Assembly (NCBI GenBank): GCA_938045195.1
Contig: CALINC010000133.1
Span: forward strand, 1-46,490
DNA from: an uncultured Treponema sp.
GTDB taxonomy: Bacteria > Spirochaetota > Spirochaetia > Treponematales > Treponemataceae
Reading direction: 5' to 3'
DNA length: 46,490 bases
The translations under genes were made by a program, and so were the position numbers. Below, piece by piece: positions 35,332 through 42,283 of this stretch (position 1 is its first letter; the number at the start of each line of letters is the position of its first letter). The notes below the pieces were generated by a model. It had not been told where the DNA came from, did no database searches, and saw nothing but the letters and a program-made list of their open reading frames with translations.

Positions 35332-37431
35332 TTGCACACCATATTTAAAATACTTATTAGTTTAGTTATTTCCTTAGGGCTTTTCATTGCTTTGATATTT
35401 TTATCACTTTCGGGATATAGATCTTTTGTAGAATCCGAATTGTATCAGCCTGCCGTTATTAGGGCAATAGATGAAAATTTAAATAAAATAGCCGCAGTTA
35501 CGGAGATATGGTATTCGGAAAATAAAAAATTGTTTTCAACATTTTTAGAAAATTCGTCGGTAAAAAACAGCTTTGAACAAGAACAAACTTATGCCGATAT
35601 AAGCATGCGTGAAAATGCAGCGGTAGAACTTATTGCTTCCGTAAACGGTTTATCGGGAATACGGATTATTGACATAGCAAATCAAAAAATTCATTTTAGT
35701 ACGATTTCTAGCGACATCTTTTCACGTTCCGAATCAATGATTTCATATAAAAAGTATGGAAGCAATGCGGACGATATTCCTATCAATTTTCTTACAGATT
35801 ATGAGTTGGACAAAATAAAAATAACGGCAGACCCTAAATCAAATTTATTTTTATATAGTGTTCCGTTTTATGATGGATATGATACATATCGAGGAATAGC
35901 CGTTTTTTATGTTTCAGAAAAAGCACTGCTTAAAAAACTTATAAATGAAAAAAAGCTGGCACTTACGGATAATTTGCATTTACTCACAAATCCCGAACAT
36001 TCCTTTCTTGGAATTTTAATGGGCTTGCCTTATGGAGATGCGGAAGAGCTAAAAGGGCTTATTCTTTCAAACTGGAAAACGGAATTTAGTGATTTTAATT
36101 TTATTTCTCTTGATAATAAAAAGGAATGGATTTTAATAAGTGCAAAATATCCTCTGGGCTATATTGGGCAAATTTGCGAAAAAAGTATTTTCTTATTCCC
36201 TGCTTATGTTAAATATTTTTTAATTACTACAGCCGCCATTACCGTATTTTTAGTAACTTTTCTTTTACTTAATATAAAACAGGATAAATTGACAACAGTT
36301 CAAACTAAAATTCAAAAACTGCATTTGGCTATTTTAAAAAATTATATTAAAAACAGCGAAAGCAAAACTAATGATGCCCTTAAACAAGAATTGGACTATA
36401 GACGGCACGATGCAAATGCAGAAATAAAACGGCGGCTAGGCAAACGGTTTTTAAAAAAGAACGAGAAACAAGTTGATGATTTTTTACAGGCAAGCTGGGA
36501 TAAAATATTTGCCGCCATAAGCGGAAAAATGGTAAAACCTGCAAATAATGCGGAAGCGGAAGCTGCTATTTCTTCCTCAAATCAAGAAGAACTAATGATG
36601 CTTTTACGTAAACTAATTGCAGAAGTAAAATCGGCACAAAAAAAAGCTGCACAAGTCGACGTACTGTCTACAGACGAACAGCATAAAGATGCCCCAAGCG
36701 AAGAACCTGTTGAAGAACTTGAAGAGCTTCCAAGTGAAGAACCTGTTGGAGAACTCGAAGAGCTTCCAAGTGAAGAACCCGTTGAAGAACTTGAAGAGCT
36801 CCCAAGCGAAGATCCTGTTGGAGAACTCGAAGAGCTCCCAAGCGAAGAACCCGTTGGAGAACTCGAAGAACTTCCAAGCGAAGAACCCGTTGAAGAACTC
36901 GAAGAACTTCCAAGTCAAGAACCCGTTGAAGAACTTGAAGAGCTCCCAAGCGAAGAACCCGTTGGAGAACTTGAAGAGCTCCCAAGCGGGGAACCCGTTG
37001 GAGAACTCGAAGAACTCCCAAATGATGAACCTGTTGGAGAACTCGAAGAGCTCCCAAGTCAAGAATCATCCGGTGCTGTAAATATCGACGAACCTATAAA
37101 ATTTTTAGAAGAATCGGGATATACGATTTCGGGCTTGGATTTTTCCGATTTGGATATTCCTATTTCCAAATTACAAGAGGCGGAAGCCGAAGAAGTTGTT
37201 TATATAGACGACAATTACGATTTTCAAAAATCTTTATGGGGAAAATATAGTGAAAGCCCGATACAGGGGATTCTCGATCCCGCCGGAGGAATTGAAATTG
37301 TGCCGCTCATCAATCTTGACGACGAACAAACAATTATCAACGAAGACGGAATTTTCGTAATAAAAAAAACAAAAGGCATTGAACCAGAAAATAAAGATTT
37401 TAAAAATCTTGTAGATTCCGTATTAAACTAG
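35332..37431 (+). CDS. Membrane sensor-like protein with ten 12-residue acidic repeats
   Basis: A 699-residue protein starting at TTG, with GGAG nine bases upstream. A membrane helix (about 5-27) is followed by an extracytoplasmic Cache-like region (about 30-285), a second helix (about 286-308), a charged helical cytoplasmic part (about 310-450) and a tandem array (455-574). In the array the unit P-S-E-E-P-V-(E/G)-E-L-E-E-L occurs ten times in exact register. The C-terminal 125 residues are acidic and unique. No kinase or methyl-accepting domain is present, so the output is unknown. The M15 peptidase gene follows by eight bases. The array recalls the acidic repeat protein (Arp) of T. pallidum in style, but the unit differs and I do not claim homology. 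Confidence 0.8.
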   Translation: MHTIFKILISLVISLGLFIALIFLSLSGYRSFVESELYQPAVIRAIDENLNKIAAVTEIWYSENKKLFSTFLENSSVKNSFEQEQTYADISMRENAAVELIASVNGLSGIRIIDIANQKIHFSTISSDIFSRSESMISYKKYGSNADDIPINFLTDYELDKIKITADPKSNLFLYSVPFYDGYDTYRGIAVFYVSEKALLKKLINEKKLALTDNLHLLTNPEHSFLGILMGLPYGDAEELKGLILSNWKTEFSDFNFISLDNKKEWILISAKYPLGYIGQICEKSIFLFPAYVKYFLITTAAITVFLVTFLLLNIKQDKLTTVQTKIQKLHLAILKNYIKNSESKTNDALKQELDYRRHDANAEIKRRLGKRFLKKNEKQVDDFLQASWDKIFAAISGKMVKPANNAEAEAAISSSNQEELMMLLRKLIAEVKSAQKKAAQVDVLSTDEQHKDAPSEEPVEELEELPSEEPVGELEELPSEEPVEELEELPSEDPVGELEELPSEEPVGELEELPSEEPVEELEELPSQEPVEELEELPSEEPVGELEELPSGEPVGELEELPNDEPVGELEELPSQESSGAVNIDEPIKFLEESGYTISGLDFSDLDIPISKLQEAEAEEVVYIDDNYDFQKSLWGKYSESPIQGILDPAGGIEIVPLINLDDEQTIINEDGIFVIKKTKGIEPENKDFKNLVDSVLN
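36694..37053 (+). repeat. Ten tandem 36-bp repeats inside the membrane protein gene
   Basis: The array is exactly 360 bases: ten 36-base units beginning CCA-AG(C/T)-GAA. Units differ mainly by synonymous third-position changes and by GAA/GGA (Glu/Gly) at one codon. Units 7, 9 and 10 start S-Q, S-G and N-D instead of S-E. Other frames are open across the array only because of its periodicity. Confidence 0.95.
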
Positions 37432-37439
37432 GAACGATA

Positions 37440-38639
37440 ATGTTTATCCCAAAATTACACGGCGCAAAAAAATCCATAGCCGCCGTTATTTTTCTTGCAT
37501 TACCTTGCTTTATTTTTCCGCTTGATACGGAATTAGACAATCCATGGCTTTGCTTAAAAGCAATCCAAGAAACATATCGGGATATCGCCGGAGATTTTTT
37601 TTTCGACTCGGAAGAAAACGATTGGTGTATACAAATAAGAAATTCGTATTTGTATTGGGCAAATGGACGGCTTTTGCCTAAAAAAAAATCTTCAGAATGG
37701 AAAAGTTGGAAACCGTATATATCTTACTTTTATCCTGAAGCAATTCCAAACCCGCAAGATTATTCCAAAAGTTTTATCGAAAAATTAAAGCCCGACTTTC
37801 TTATCAAACATAGACGGTTTGATACCGCTCCTAATTATGACTTTCAGTATCTTGTCTATCAAGGCAAAACAAAGAGTGAAATTATAAAACAATTAAGAAA
37901 AATAAAATTTTTTGGAATTGAAATTTGGGTTCACAAACGTGTCAGTGCCGCATTAAAACGGATTGAAAAAGAAATTATATCGCTTCAAAAGAACGATGCT
38001 GCCGTAAGGCTGTTTATAAAAAACATAGGTTCATGCTGGGGGTTTAATTGGCGCGTCATTGTAGATTCCGGCAAGCTCAGTAATCACTGTTGGGGAACAG
38101 CAATAGACATTCTTCCTAAAAATTACCGGAACAAAAAAATATATTGGTACTGGGAAGCCGTAAAAAACAGCGAATGGATGAAAATTCCTCCGTATAAAAG
38201 ATGGGCTCCTCCTGATGTCATTATTAAAATTTTTGAAAAAGAAGGCTTTATATGGGGAGGAAAATGGGATGTTTGGGATAATATGCACTTTGAATACCGC
38301 CCCGAGCTTATATATATCCGCAATTTCATTCTATCGAAAGCGGAAAATAAACCCAAAAGCAGCGATGCTCAACTTGGATATAACTCTATTTTATCCGAAA
38401 CCGGGCAAGAAAGCATAAGGACGGTATCAAAACAAAATCATCCGTCACCGTTTCTAAATGCCGTGCTGAAATTAGCAAGTGCTATAACTCAAGTGCAATA
38501 TTTAATGGAAGAATTAAAATATAAATATGAAAGTGCAGAAGAATTTTTTAAAGCAGAATTAGCAGACGAACATGAACCGGATGAAAAAGAAATCGATACA
38601 ACAATCTTACCGGACGAAGTTGAAAAACTAACGGAATAA
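37440..38639 (+). CDS. M15-family (VanY/Ddc-like) D-alanyl-D-alanine carboxypeptidase-type protein
   Basis: A 399-residue exported protein with a Sec signal (to about residue 28). The zinc-peptidase motif S-x-H-x-x-G-x-A-x-D is present as S-N-H-C-W-G-T-A-I-D, with H216 and D223. The third ligand is H283 in W-D-N-M-H-F-E-Y-R-P. This matches the M15_4/VanY-like group that trims peptidoglycan stem peptides or cross-links. The N-terminal 190 residues and an acidic tail (about 310-399) have no assigned domain. An AGGA lies ten bases before the ATG. Its stop abuts the convergent fliG-like gene with no space between. Confidence 0.87.
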   Translation: MFIPKLHGAKKSIAAVIFLALPCFIFPLDTELDNPWLCLKAIQETYRDIAGDFFFDSEENDWCIQIRNSYLYWANGRLLPKKKSSEWKSWKPYISYFYPEAIPNPQDYSKSFIEKLKPDFLIKHRRFDTAPNYDFQYLVYQGKTKSEIIKQLRKIKFFGIEIWVHKRVSAALKRIEKEIISLQKNDAAVRLFIKNIGSCWGFNWRVIVDSGKLSNHCWGTAIDILPKNYRNKKIYWYWEAVKNSEWMKIPPYKRWAPPDVIIKIFEKEGFIWGGKWDVWDNMHFEYRPELIYIRNFILSKAENKPKSSDAQLGYNSILSETGQESIRTVSKQNHPSPFLNAVLKLASAITQVQYLMEELKYKYESAEEFFKAELADEHEPDEKEIDTTILPDEVEKLTE

Positions 38640-39704
38640 TTAGTTTATCCATATTTGAGTGTTTTTATCCGTTTCAATATAGATGCGCCCTTTTTTTACT
38701 TCTGTTTTTAAACGTTGTAAAAATAAATCTGCAGATTCCTGCAATTCTTTTTTGGGTATCGGAGAAATAAATTCTTCCTCCTGCAAAATAATGGCGGCTC
38801 TTGTCTTTGAAAGATTTGTTAAAATAGTTTTTCTAAACCGTTCATCCTTTCCATGAATGAGGCGGGCAAGCTCGGTATCACTCATGGGAGCAATTAAATA
38901 TTGAATATCGCGCGGCTTCATATTTAAAACATCGTCAAGCGTAATTAATTTACTTCGGATTGAATCTGCAAGCTGTTCATCGCCGCTTTCAAGAGCGTTT
39001 AAAATTTCCTCTCCCGATCTATAATCTATTGTACGTAAAATCTCAGCCAATACCGAAACACCATCAATCGAAGTGCTTTTATTTAAATTAACCTCGACCA
39101 TTTTTTTCTTTAAGGCTTCGCTTACGGTTTGTAAAATTTCAGAGTCTATTTTTTTCATTTTCGCAAGATGTAAAACTATTTCTTTTTTTTCGGCTTCGTC
39201 CGAAAGTGCACTTATATACGCCGCCGCTTGTTTCGGTTCAAGCTGCGACAAAACTATGGCTTTTGAAGAGGGCAATTCACCTGCCAATAAACGATTCAAA
39301 GAATCGGTTTCAAGTCCCTGCAAATATTCAAAAGGAACGGGCTGTTTTTCGGGGACGGCATTTTCTAAAATTTGTTCTGCTTTATCATTTCCAAAAGCCT
39401 CGACCAATATGTCCTTTGCCGTTTTAACTCCGCCTAAGGAATTCCTATTTTTGGTATAAAGAGAAGTAAATTCATTTAGAATATCAAGTGCTTCGTTTTT
39501 ATCGATACTTTGAATTGTAACAAGCTCTGCAACAACCTTGTCGATTTGCTCTTTTGAAAGCTGTTTTAAAACTTGCGAGGCTTGTTCTTTTCCTATAATA
39601 AAAAGGAATTTTGCCACACGCCTAAAAGGGCTCTCTTTCGGTTTTTCGTCAACAGGAACTTTTATAAGACCTTGTTTTAACATTCGGCTTTCAATATCGC
39701 TCAT
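38640..39704 (-). CDS. FliG paralogue (flagellar motor switch-like, FliG1 type)
   Basis: A 354-residue protein with the three-part FliG architecture: N-terminal F-R-R-V-A-K-F-L-F-I-I-G-K-E-Q-A-S-Q-V-L, middle L-S-Q-L-E-P-K-Q-A-A, and C-terminal armadillo-like repeats. The FliG middle-domain E-H-P-Q motif is changed to E-L-P-S (143-146), and the C-terminal segment is divergent and extended. Spirochaetes carry two FliG proteins. In Borrelia, FliG2 is the main motor protein and FliG1 acts unevenly. The altered motif suggests this is the FliG1-type copy, but that is inference. GGGAG precedes the ATG. It follows rnz by 21 bases and is likely co-transcribed with it. Confidence 0.85.
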   Translation of the reverse strand: MSDIESRMLKQGLIKVPVDEKPKESPFRRVAKFLFIIGKEQASQVLKQLSKEQIDKVVAELVTIQSIDKNEALDILNEFTSLYTKNRNSLGGVKTAKDILVEAFGNDKAEQILENAVPEKQPVPFEYLQGLETDSLNRLLAGELPSSKAIVLSQLEPKQAAAYISALSDEAEKKEIVLHLAKMKKIDSEILQTVSEALKKKMVEVNLNKSTSIDGVSVLAEILRTIDYRSGEEILNALESGDEQLADSIRSKLITLDDVLNMKPRDIQYLIAPMSDTELARLIHGKDERFRKTILTNLSKTRAAIILQEEEFISPIPKKELQESADLFLQRLKTEVKKGRIYIETDKNTQIWIN

Positions 39705-39725
39705 TACATTCTCCCAATTTAAAAA

Positions 39726-40652
39726 TTAATCGTCATATTCAAGTTTAATATTCATTTTATCTTTTGATAAAATTGTGCCGGGGAAAACCGTGCATGCTTG
39801 TTCCAATAATATTTTTAATTCTTTGTCGGTATAGCGGGGGCTGTAATGGATTAAAGCCATTTTTTTTACACCTGCGTCTTTTGCAATTTTTGCAGCCTGC
39901 GTACATGTCATGTGTTTTTTTTCTGCGGCATCTTTTTCCATGCCGTCTTCAAACATACCTTCGCATACAAAGAAATCAGCACCCGCTACTTCCTGCGCTA
40001 TCGATGGAATATATTTTGTATCGGTTACAAATGCAAATTTTCTGCCTTTCCGTTTCTGTCCCATAACCTGTTCCGGTGCAACCAGCGTTCCATTTGAGGC
40101 TGTAACCGATTCCCCGCTTTGCAATTTTGACCATAAGGGACCGCAAGGCACGTGCAACGCCGTTGCCGCTTCTGGATTAAAAACTCCGGGACGCTCAAAT
40201 TCTTCCATAACGTAACCAAGGCAAGGCTTCGTATGATCCAGCCAAAAAGCCCGCACTTGAAATTCATCCGTAGAAAAAATAATACCCGGTGCCAAAATTT
40301 CTTTTATGATAATTTCATAATTTATATACATATCCAAAACACGGCGGTTCGCTTCAACATATTCCGCAATTTTTGGCGGTCCGAAAATATACATAGGTTC
40401 ATCTCTATCAACTTGTGAAGAAAGCATAAGCAGACCCGGCAAACCGGTTATATGGTCGGCATGGGTATGACTGATAAAAATTGCGTTTATTCTTTTCCAG
40501 CGCAAATTAAGCCGCCGTAAAGCTACTTGCGTTCCCTCTCCGCAATCAAATAAAAACAAATCGCCCTCGCGCCTTACCAATACCGAAGTTAAATGTCTAT
40601 ACGGGAGCGGCATCATCCCGCCGCAGCCTAAAATAAAAGCTTCAAGATTCAT
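39726..40652 (-). CDS. rnz: Ribonuclease Z (tRNA 3'-endonuclease)
   Basis: A 308-residue metallo-beta-lactamase-fold nuclease, the usual length for the short bacterial form. The metal motif S-H-T-H-A-D-H-I-T-G-L-P-G has H62, H64, D66 and H67. Later ligands lie in F-V-T-D-T-K (Asp) and in L-I-H-Y-S-P-R-Y (His). It trims the 3' trailer of tRNA precursors. A promoter (TTGACA-17-TACGAT) lies upstream with only about 12 bases from the -10 box to the ATG, and no Shine-Dalgarno is seen. Confidence 0.93.
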   Translation of the reverse strand: MNLEAFILGCGGMMPLPYRHLTSVLVRREGDLFLFDCGEGTQVALRRLNLRWKRINAIFISHTHADHITGLPGLLMLSSQVDRDEPMYIFGPPKIAEYVEANRRVLDMYINYEIIIKEILAPGIIFSTDEFQVRAFWLDHTKPCLGYVMEEFERPGVFNPEAATALHVPCGPLWSKLQSGESVTASNGTLVAPEQVMGQKRKGRKFAFVTDTKYIPSIAQEVAGADFFVCEGMFEDGMEKDAAEKKHMTCTQAAKIAKDAGVKKMALIHYSPRYTDKELKILLEQACTVFPGTILSKDKMNIKLEYDD

Positions 40653-40664
40653 ATTATAGGATTT

Positions 40665-40693
40665 ATCGTATATATTTCGTCTGATATTGTCAA
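40665..40693 (-). promoter_or_regulatory. Predicted promoter of rnz-fliG
   Basis: On the minus strand, TTGACA (40693-40688), a 17-base spacer, then TACGAT (40670-40665). The predicted leader is only about five bases. Confidence 0.6.
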
Positions 40694-40739
40694 CAGGTTT
40701 GACAGATACTATGTAACATATAACGGCGTAGCTAAAAAA

Positions 40740-40775
40740 AAAGAACCTTCGAAAGGAGGAAAACGAAGGTTCTTT
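40740..40775 (-). terminator. Rho-independent terminator after the resolvase-like gene
   Basis: Arms of 12 bases (AAAGAACCTTCG at 40740-40751 and its complement at 40764-40775) enclose a 12-base loop. On the minus strand the stem is followed by a run of T (complement of about 40732-40742). It lies about 150 bases after the stop of the 40922 gene. On the plus strand the loop reads AAAGGAGG, which is probably coincidental. Confidence 0.65.
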
Positions 40776-40921
40776 AAAAGTAGTATGTGTATCTTTTCTG
40801 TGTGTATGGTGAATATATACCTTTTTAAAAAAAAAGTCAAGCGATTTTATGAAAAATATGAAATAATTTACGGTTTTTTACTATTTTTTGCGTTTTTATC
40901 CAAAATAACAGCTAGGTTTCC

Positions 40922-41350
40922 TTAATTTATGCGATATTCTACATATTTAACTTTTCCTGTTGATACGGCAGCTTTTAAAGATCGCTCTACAGCGGTTAAA
41001 TCGGCGTTTCCTGTTTTTATTTCTATAAAAGTTATATCATTTATATGACCGCCCGAAGCTCCGTTAAAGGCGATATAGTCAATAGGTTTGCCGATAAACC
41101 TTATTTCGGTTGGGTCGGCAGGAAAGTTAGGCAAAAATGGGGCAATTTGCTCGCCAAGCTGTCCATTAAGAACTGCGCGTGAACGTTTTACCGCATCAAG
41201 TCTTTCGGTTTTTAGCAGTTTAGCATTGTTTTTCTTTGCCAGTATTTTGCCCGTAATAAATCCGATTAAAAAAATTAAAATTGAAACGATAACCAGTGCA
41301 AATTTTACAGCATAAGAACTATATTGCAAATCGGTTAAAATATCTAACAT
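40922..41350 (-). CDS. Membrane-anchored Holliday-junction-resolvase-like protein (Endonuc_Holl)
   Basis: A 142-residue protein with an N-terminal membrane helix (about 14-34) and a C-terminal nuclease-like domain. The motif F-I-E-I-K-T-G-N-A-D-L-T (about 107-118) matches the E-x-K-x-G core of the Endonuc_Holl family, described as distantly related to archaeal Holliday junction resolvases. The DNA-processing role is inferred from the fold only, and a membrane-anchored member may act otherwise. GGGAGGA lies 8 bases before the ATG. Confidence 0.75.
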   Translation of the reverse strand: MLDILTDLQYSSYAVKFALVIVSILIFLIGFITGKILAKKNNAKLLKTERLDAVKRSRAVLNGQLGEQIAPFLPNFPADPTEIRFIGKPIDYIAFNGASGGHINDITFIEIKTGNADLTAVERSLKAAVSTGKVKYVEYRIN

Positions 41351-41415
41351 ATAAAGTTCCTCCCAAATAATATTGTTTTTACAATTGTATCATAATTTTT
41401 AAAGTTTTACCTGAA

Positions 41416-41519
41416 GCTGCCGATAAATAAATATCGGCAGCCGGATCCCCTCCCACCCGCCGGCTGCCGACAGCCTTGGTGGCGGCCGGTTTTTCTTGTA
41501 AAGACCGGCTCTTTTTTTT
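41416..41519 (+). ncRNA. Candidate structured RNA with competing stems and terminator
   Basis: Stem P1 pairs GCTGCCGATA (41416-41425) with TATCGGCAGC (41432-41441). An alternative stem pairs GGCAGCCGG (41436-41444) with CCGGCTGCC (41460-41468), using part of the same sequence. A later small stem (GGCTG/CAGCC) and the terminator follow. The plus strand has no upstream gene (41350 faces left), so a short independent RNA would be needed to use the terminator. No known RNA family is recognised. Confidence 0.35.
41485..41519 (+). terminator. Rho-independent terminator, plus strand
   Basis: GCCGGT (41485-41490) pairs with ACCGGC (41504-41509), extended by TTT/AAA with one mismatch. It is followed by TCTTTTTTTT (41510-41519). 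A strong plus-strand terminator with no annotated gene upstream. Confidence 0.7.
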
Positions 41520-41580
41520 GGAAAAAGTGGAAGCCTGCATCATAAAAAATTGCCCGGATTTTTAGCATAATTTTGGAACA

Positions 41581-41644
41581 GGGCATCCGCTTGACCTGCA
41601 AACGTGTGCAGTCCTGTTTGCAGGCTTTGAATTTATTGTTAGGT
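41581..41644 (-). repeat. Integron attC-like sequence (possibly degenerate)
   Basis: On the minus strand the sequence begins ACCTAACAAT (41644-41635), a match to the attC R'' consensus RYYYAAC followed by AAT. Then come TTCAAAGCC, a 9-base perfect stem (CCTGCAAAC/GTTTGCAGG at 41624-41616 and 41603-41595), and TCAAGCG. The order and spacing resemble attC sites of mobile integrons. The expected closing GTTRRRY is not present; GGATGCCC follows instead. T. denticola is known to carry a chromosomal integron. The site may be a decayed or variant attC. Confidence 0.4.
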
Positions 41645-41765
41645 TGACACCTTCGGTGCGAAAAGGTGTGCAGAACGAATCTAAAGATAAATTTCGGCTT
41701 CAAAAATATTTAAAATTTTACAAAAATAGAATTGTAAAAAAATAAGTTTTATAGTTATACTCGTG

Positions 41766-41794
41766 TTGATAGAATACTAAAGACGTTATACAAT
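41766..41794 (+). promoter_or_regulatory. Predicted promoter of the Cys-rich peptide gene
   Basis: TTGATA (41766-41771), a 17-base spacer, then TACAAT (41789-41794). It gives a leader of about 46 bases before the ATG at 41847. Confidence 0.5.
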
Positions 41795-41846
41795 GGAGGC
41801 ATGGACTATAGCAAAGTCTAAATTTTAGCTTCTAAGAAAGAGCGAT

Positions 41847-42158
41847 ATGAAAAAACATCTTTTTATTGGTATGTTGTTTACCGTAAGCATTTTGCTTACC
41901 TCTGCAACATCTGGTTCGGTGTCCGGTGAGGAGCCGGAAGGGTTGAGTTCGTATCTTTCGTCAATTAGGCTTAGTCAAGTCAAAAAACAATTTGCAGGAA
42001 TGCCTAACGAGCAAAAACTTATCTCACATGGGTCTGATGATGAAGTTACACCTATGACACCACTTAGCTTAAATCCTGCCAGTATGTGCGTTTTAAGTGC
42101 CTGCGTTGGTAGTGCCTGCAAAAATAAAAAATATTGTACAGACGAGGATGATAAATGA
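41847..42158 (+). CDS. Small exported Cys-rich peptide, possible RiPP-type precursor
   Basis: A 103-residue product with a Sec-type signal (M-K-K-H start, hydrophobic to about residue 20, Ser/Gly-rich after). A linker of about 50 residues and a compact Cys-rich C-terminus follow. The four cysteines are C81, C86, C91 and C97. The core reads C-V-L-S-A-C-V-G-S-A-C, a repeated C-V-x-S-A pentamer, then a Lys-rich turn and an acidic end D-E-D-D-K. This looks like a leader-plus-core peptide, or a disulphide-bonded secreted toxin. No maturase gene lies beside it in this window, so the RiPP reading is speculative. AAGAAAGAG upstream is a weak ribosome site. A decayed membrane-protein gene follows. Confidence 0.6.
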   Translation: MKKHLFIGMLFTVSILLTSATSGSVSGEEPEGLSSYLSSIRLSQVKKQFAGMPNEQKLISHGSDDEVTPMTPLSLNPASMCVLSACVGSACKNKKYCTDEDDK

Positions 42159-42233
42159 ACTAGCTGGATAATACCCAGTTAGATAGTACTGTAAATTTCG
42201 CCCCAGTTTTTTCGTTTGACGAGGCTTGGGGCG
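42159..42233 (+). other. Two hairpins between the peptide and membrane-protein genes
   Basis: An imperfect hairpin CTAGCTGG/CCCAGTTAG (about 42161-42183) and a GC-rich one CGCCCCA/TTGGGGCG (42199-42233) fill the gap. Neither is followed by a T run on the plus strand, so attenuation or mRNA processing is more likely than termination. Confidence 0.4.
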
Positions 42234-42283
42234 AGTTATCAAATAGAGCCATGTTGAATTATATTAAAGGAGTAGTGAAATAT

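Larger units (their letters stand above)
41351..41846. other. GC-rich, hairpin-rich intergenic stretch
   Basis: This 496-base gap is unlike its AT-rich surroundings from about 41410 to 41690. It contains mutually exclusive hairpins, a plus-strand terminator (41485-41519), an attC-like sequence on the minus strand (41581-41644) and a further hairpin, ACACCTT/AAGGTGT (about 41647-41669). A minus-strand ORF (41407-41703) crosses it but looks non-coding. Confidence 0.6.

Noticed and set aside
36613..37081. Three long alternative-frame ORFs over the 36-bp repeats
   Set aside because: Periodic sequence without stops keeps several frames open; the real frame continues through a long gene with a ribosome site and membrane helices.
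40785..40925. Plus-strand 46-codon ORF after a loop containing AAAGGAGG
   Set aside because: The AAAGGAGG is about 25 bases from the ATG and is part of a minus-strand terminator loop; the product has no recognisable feature.
41407..41703. Minus-strand 98-codon ORF in the GC-rich stretch
   Set aside because: It runs through hairpins and an attC-like site, has no good ribosome site and no recognisable protein pattern.
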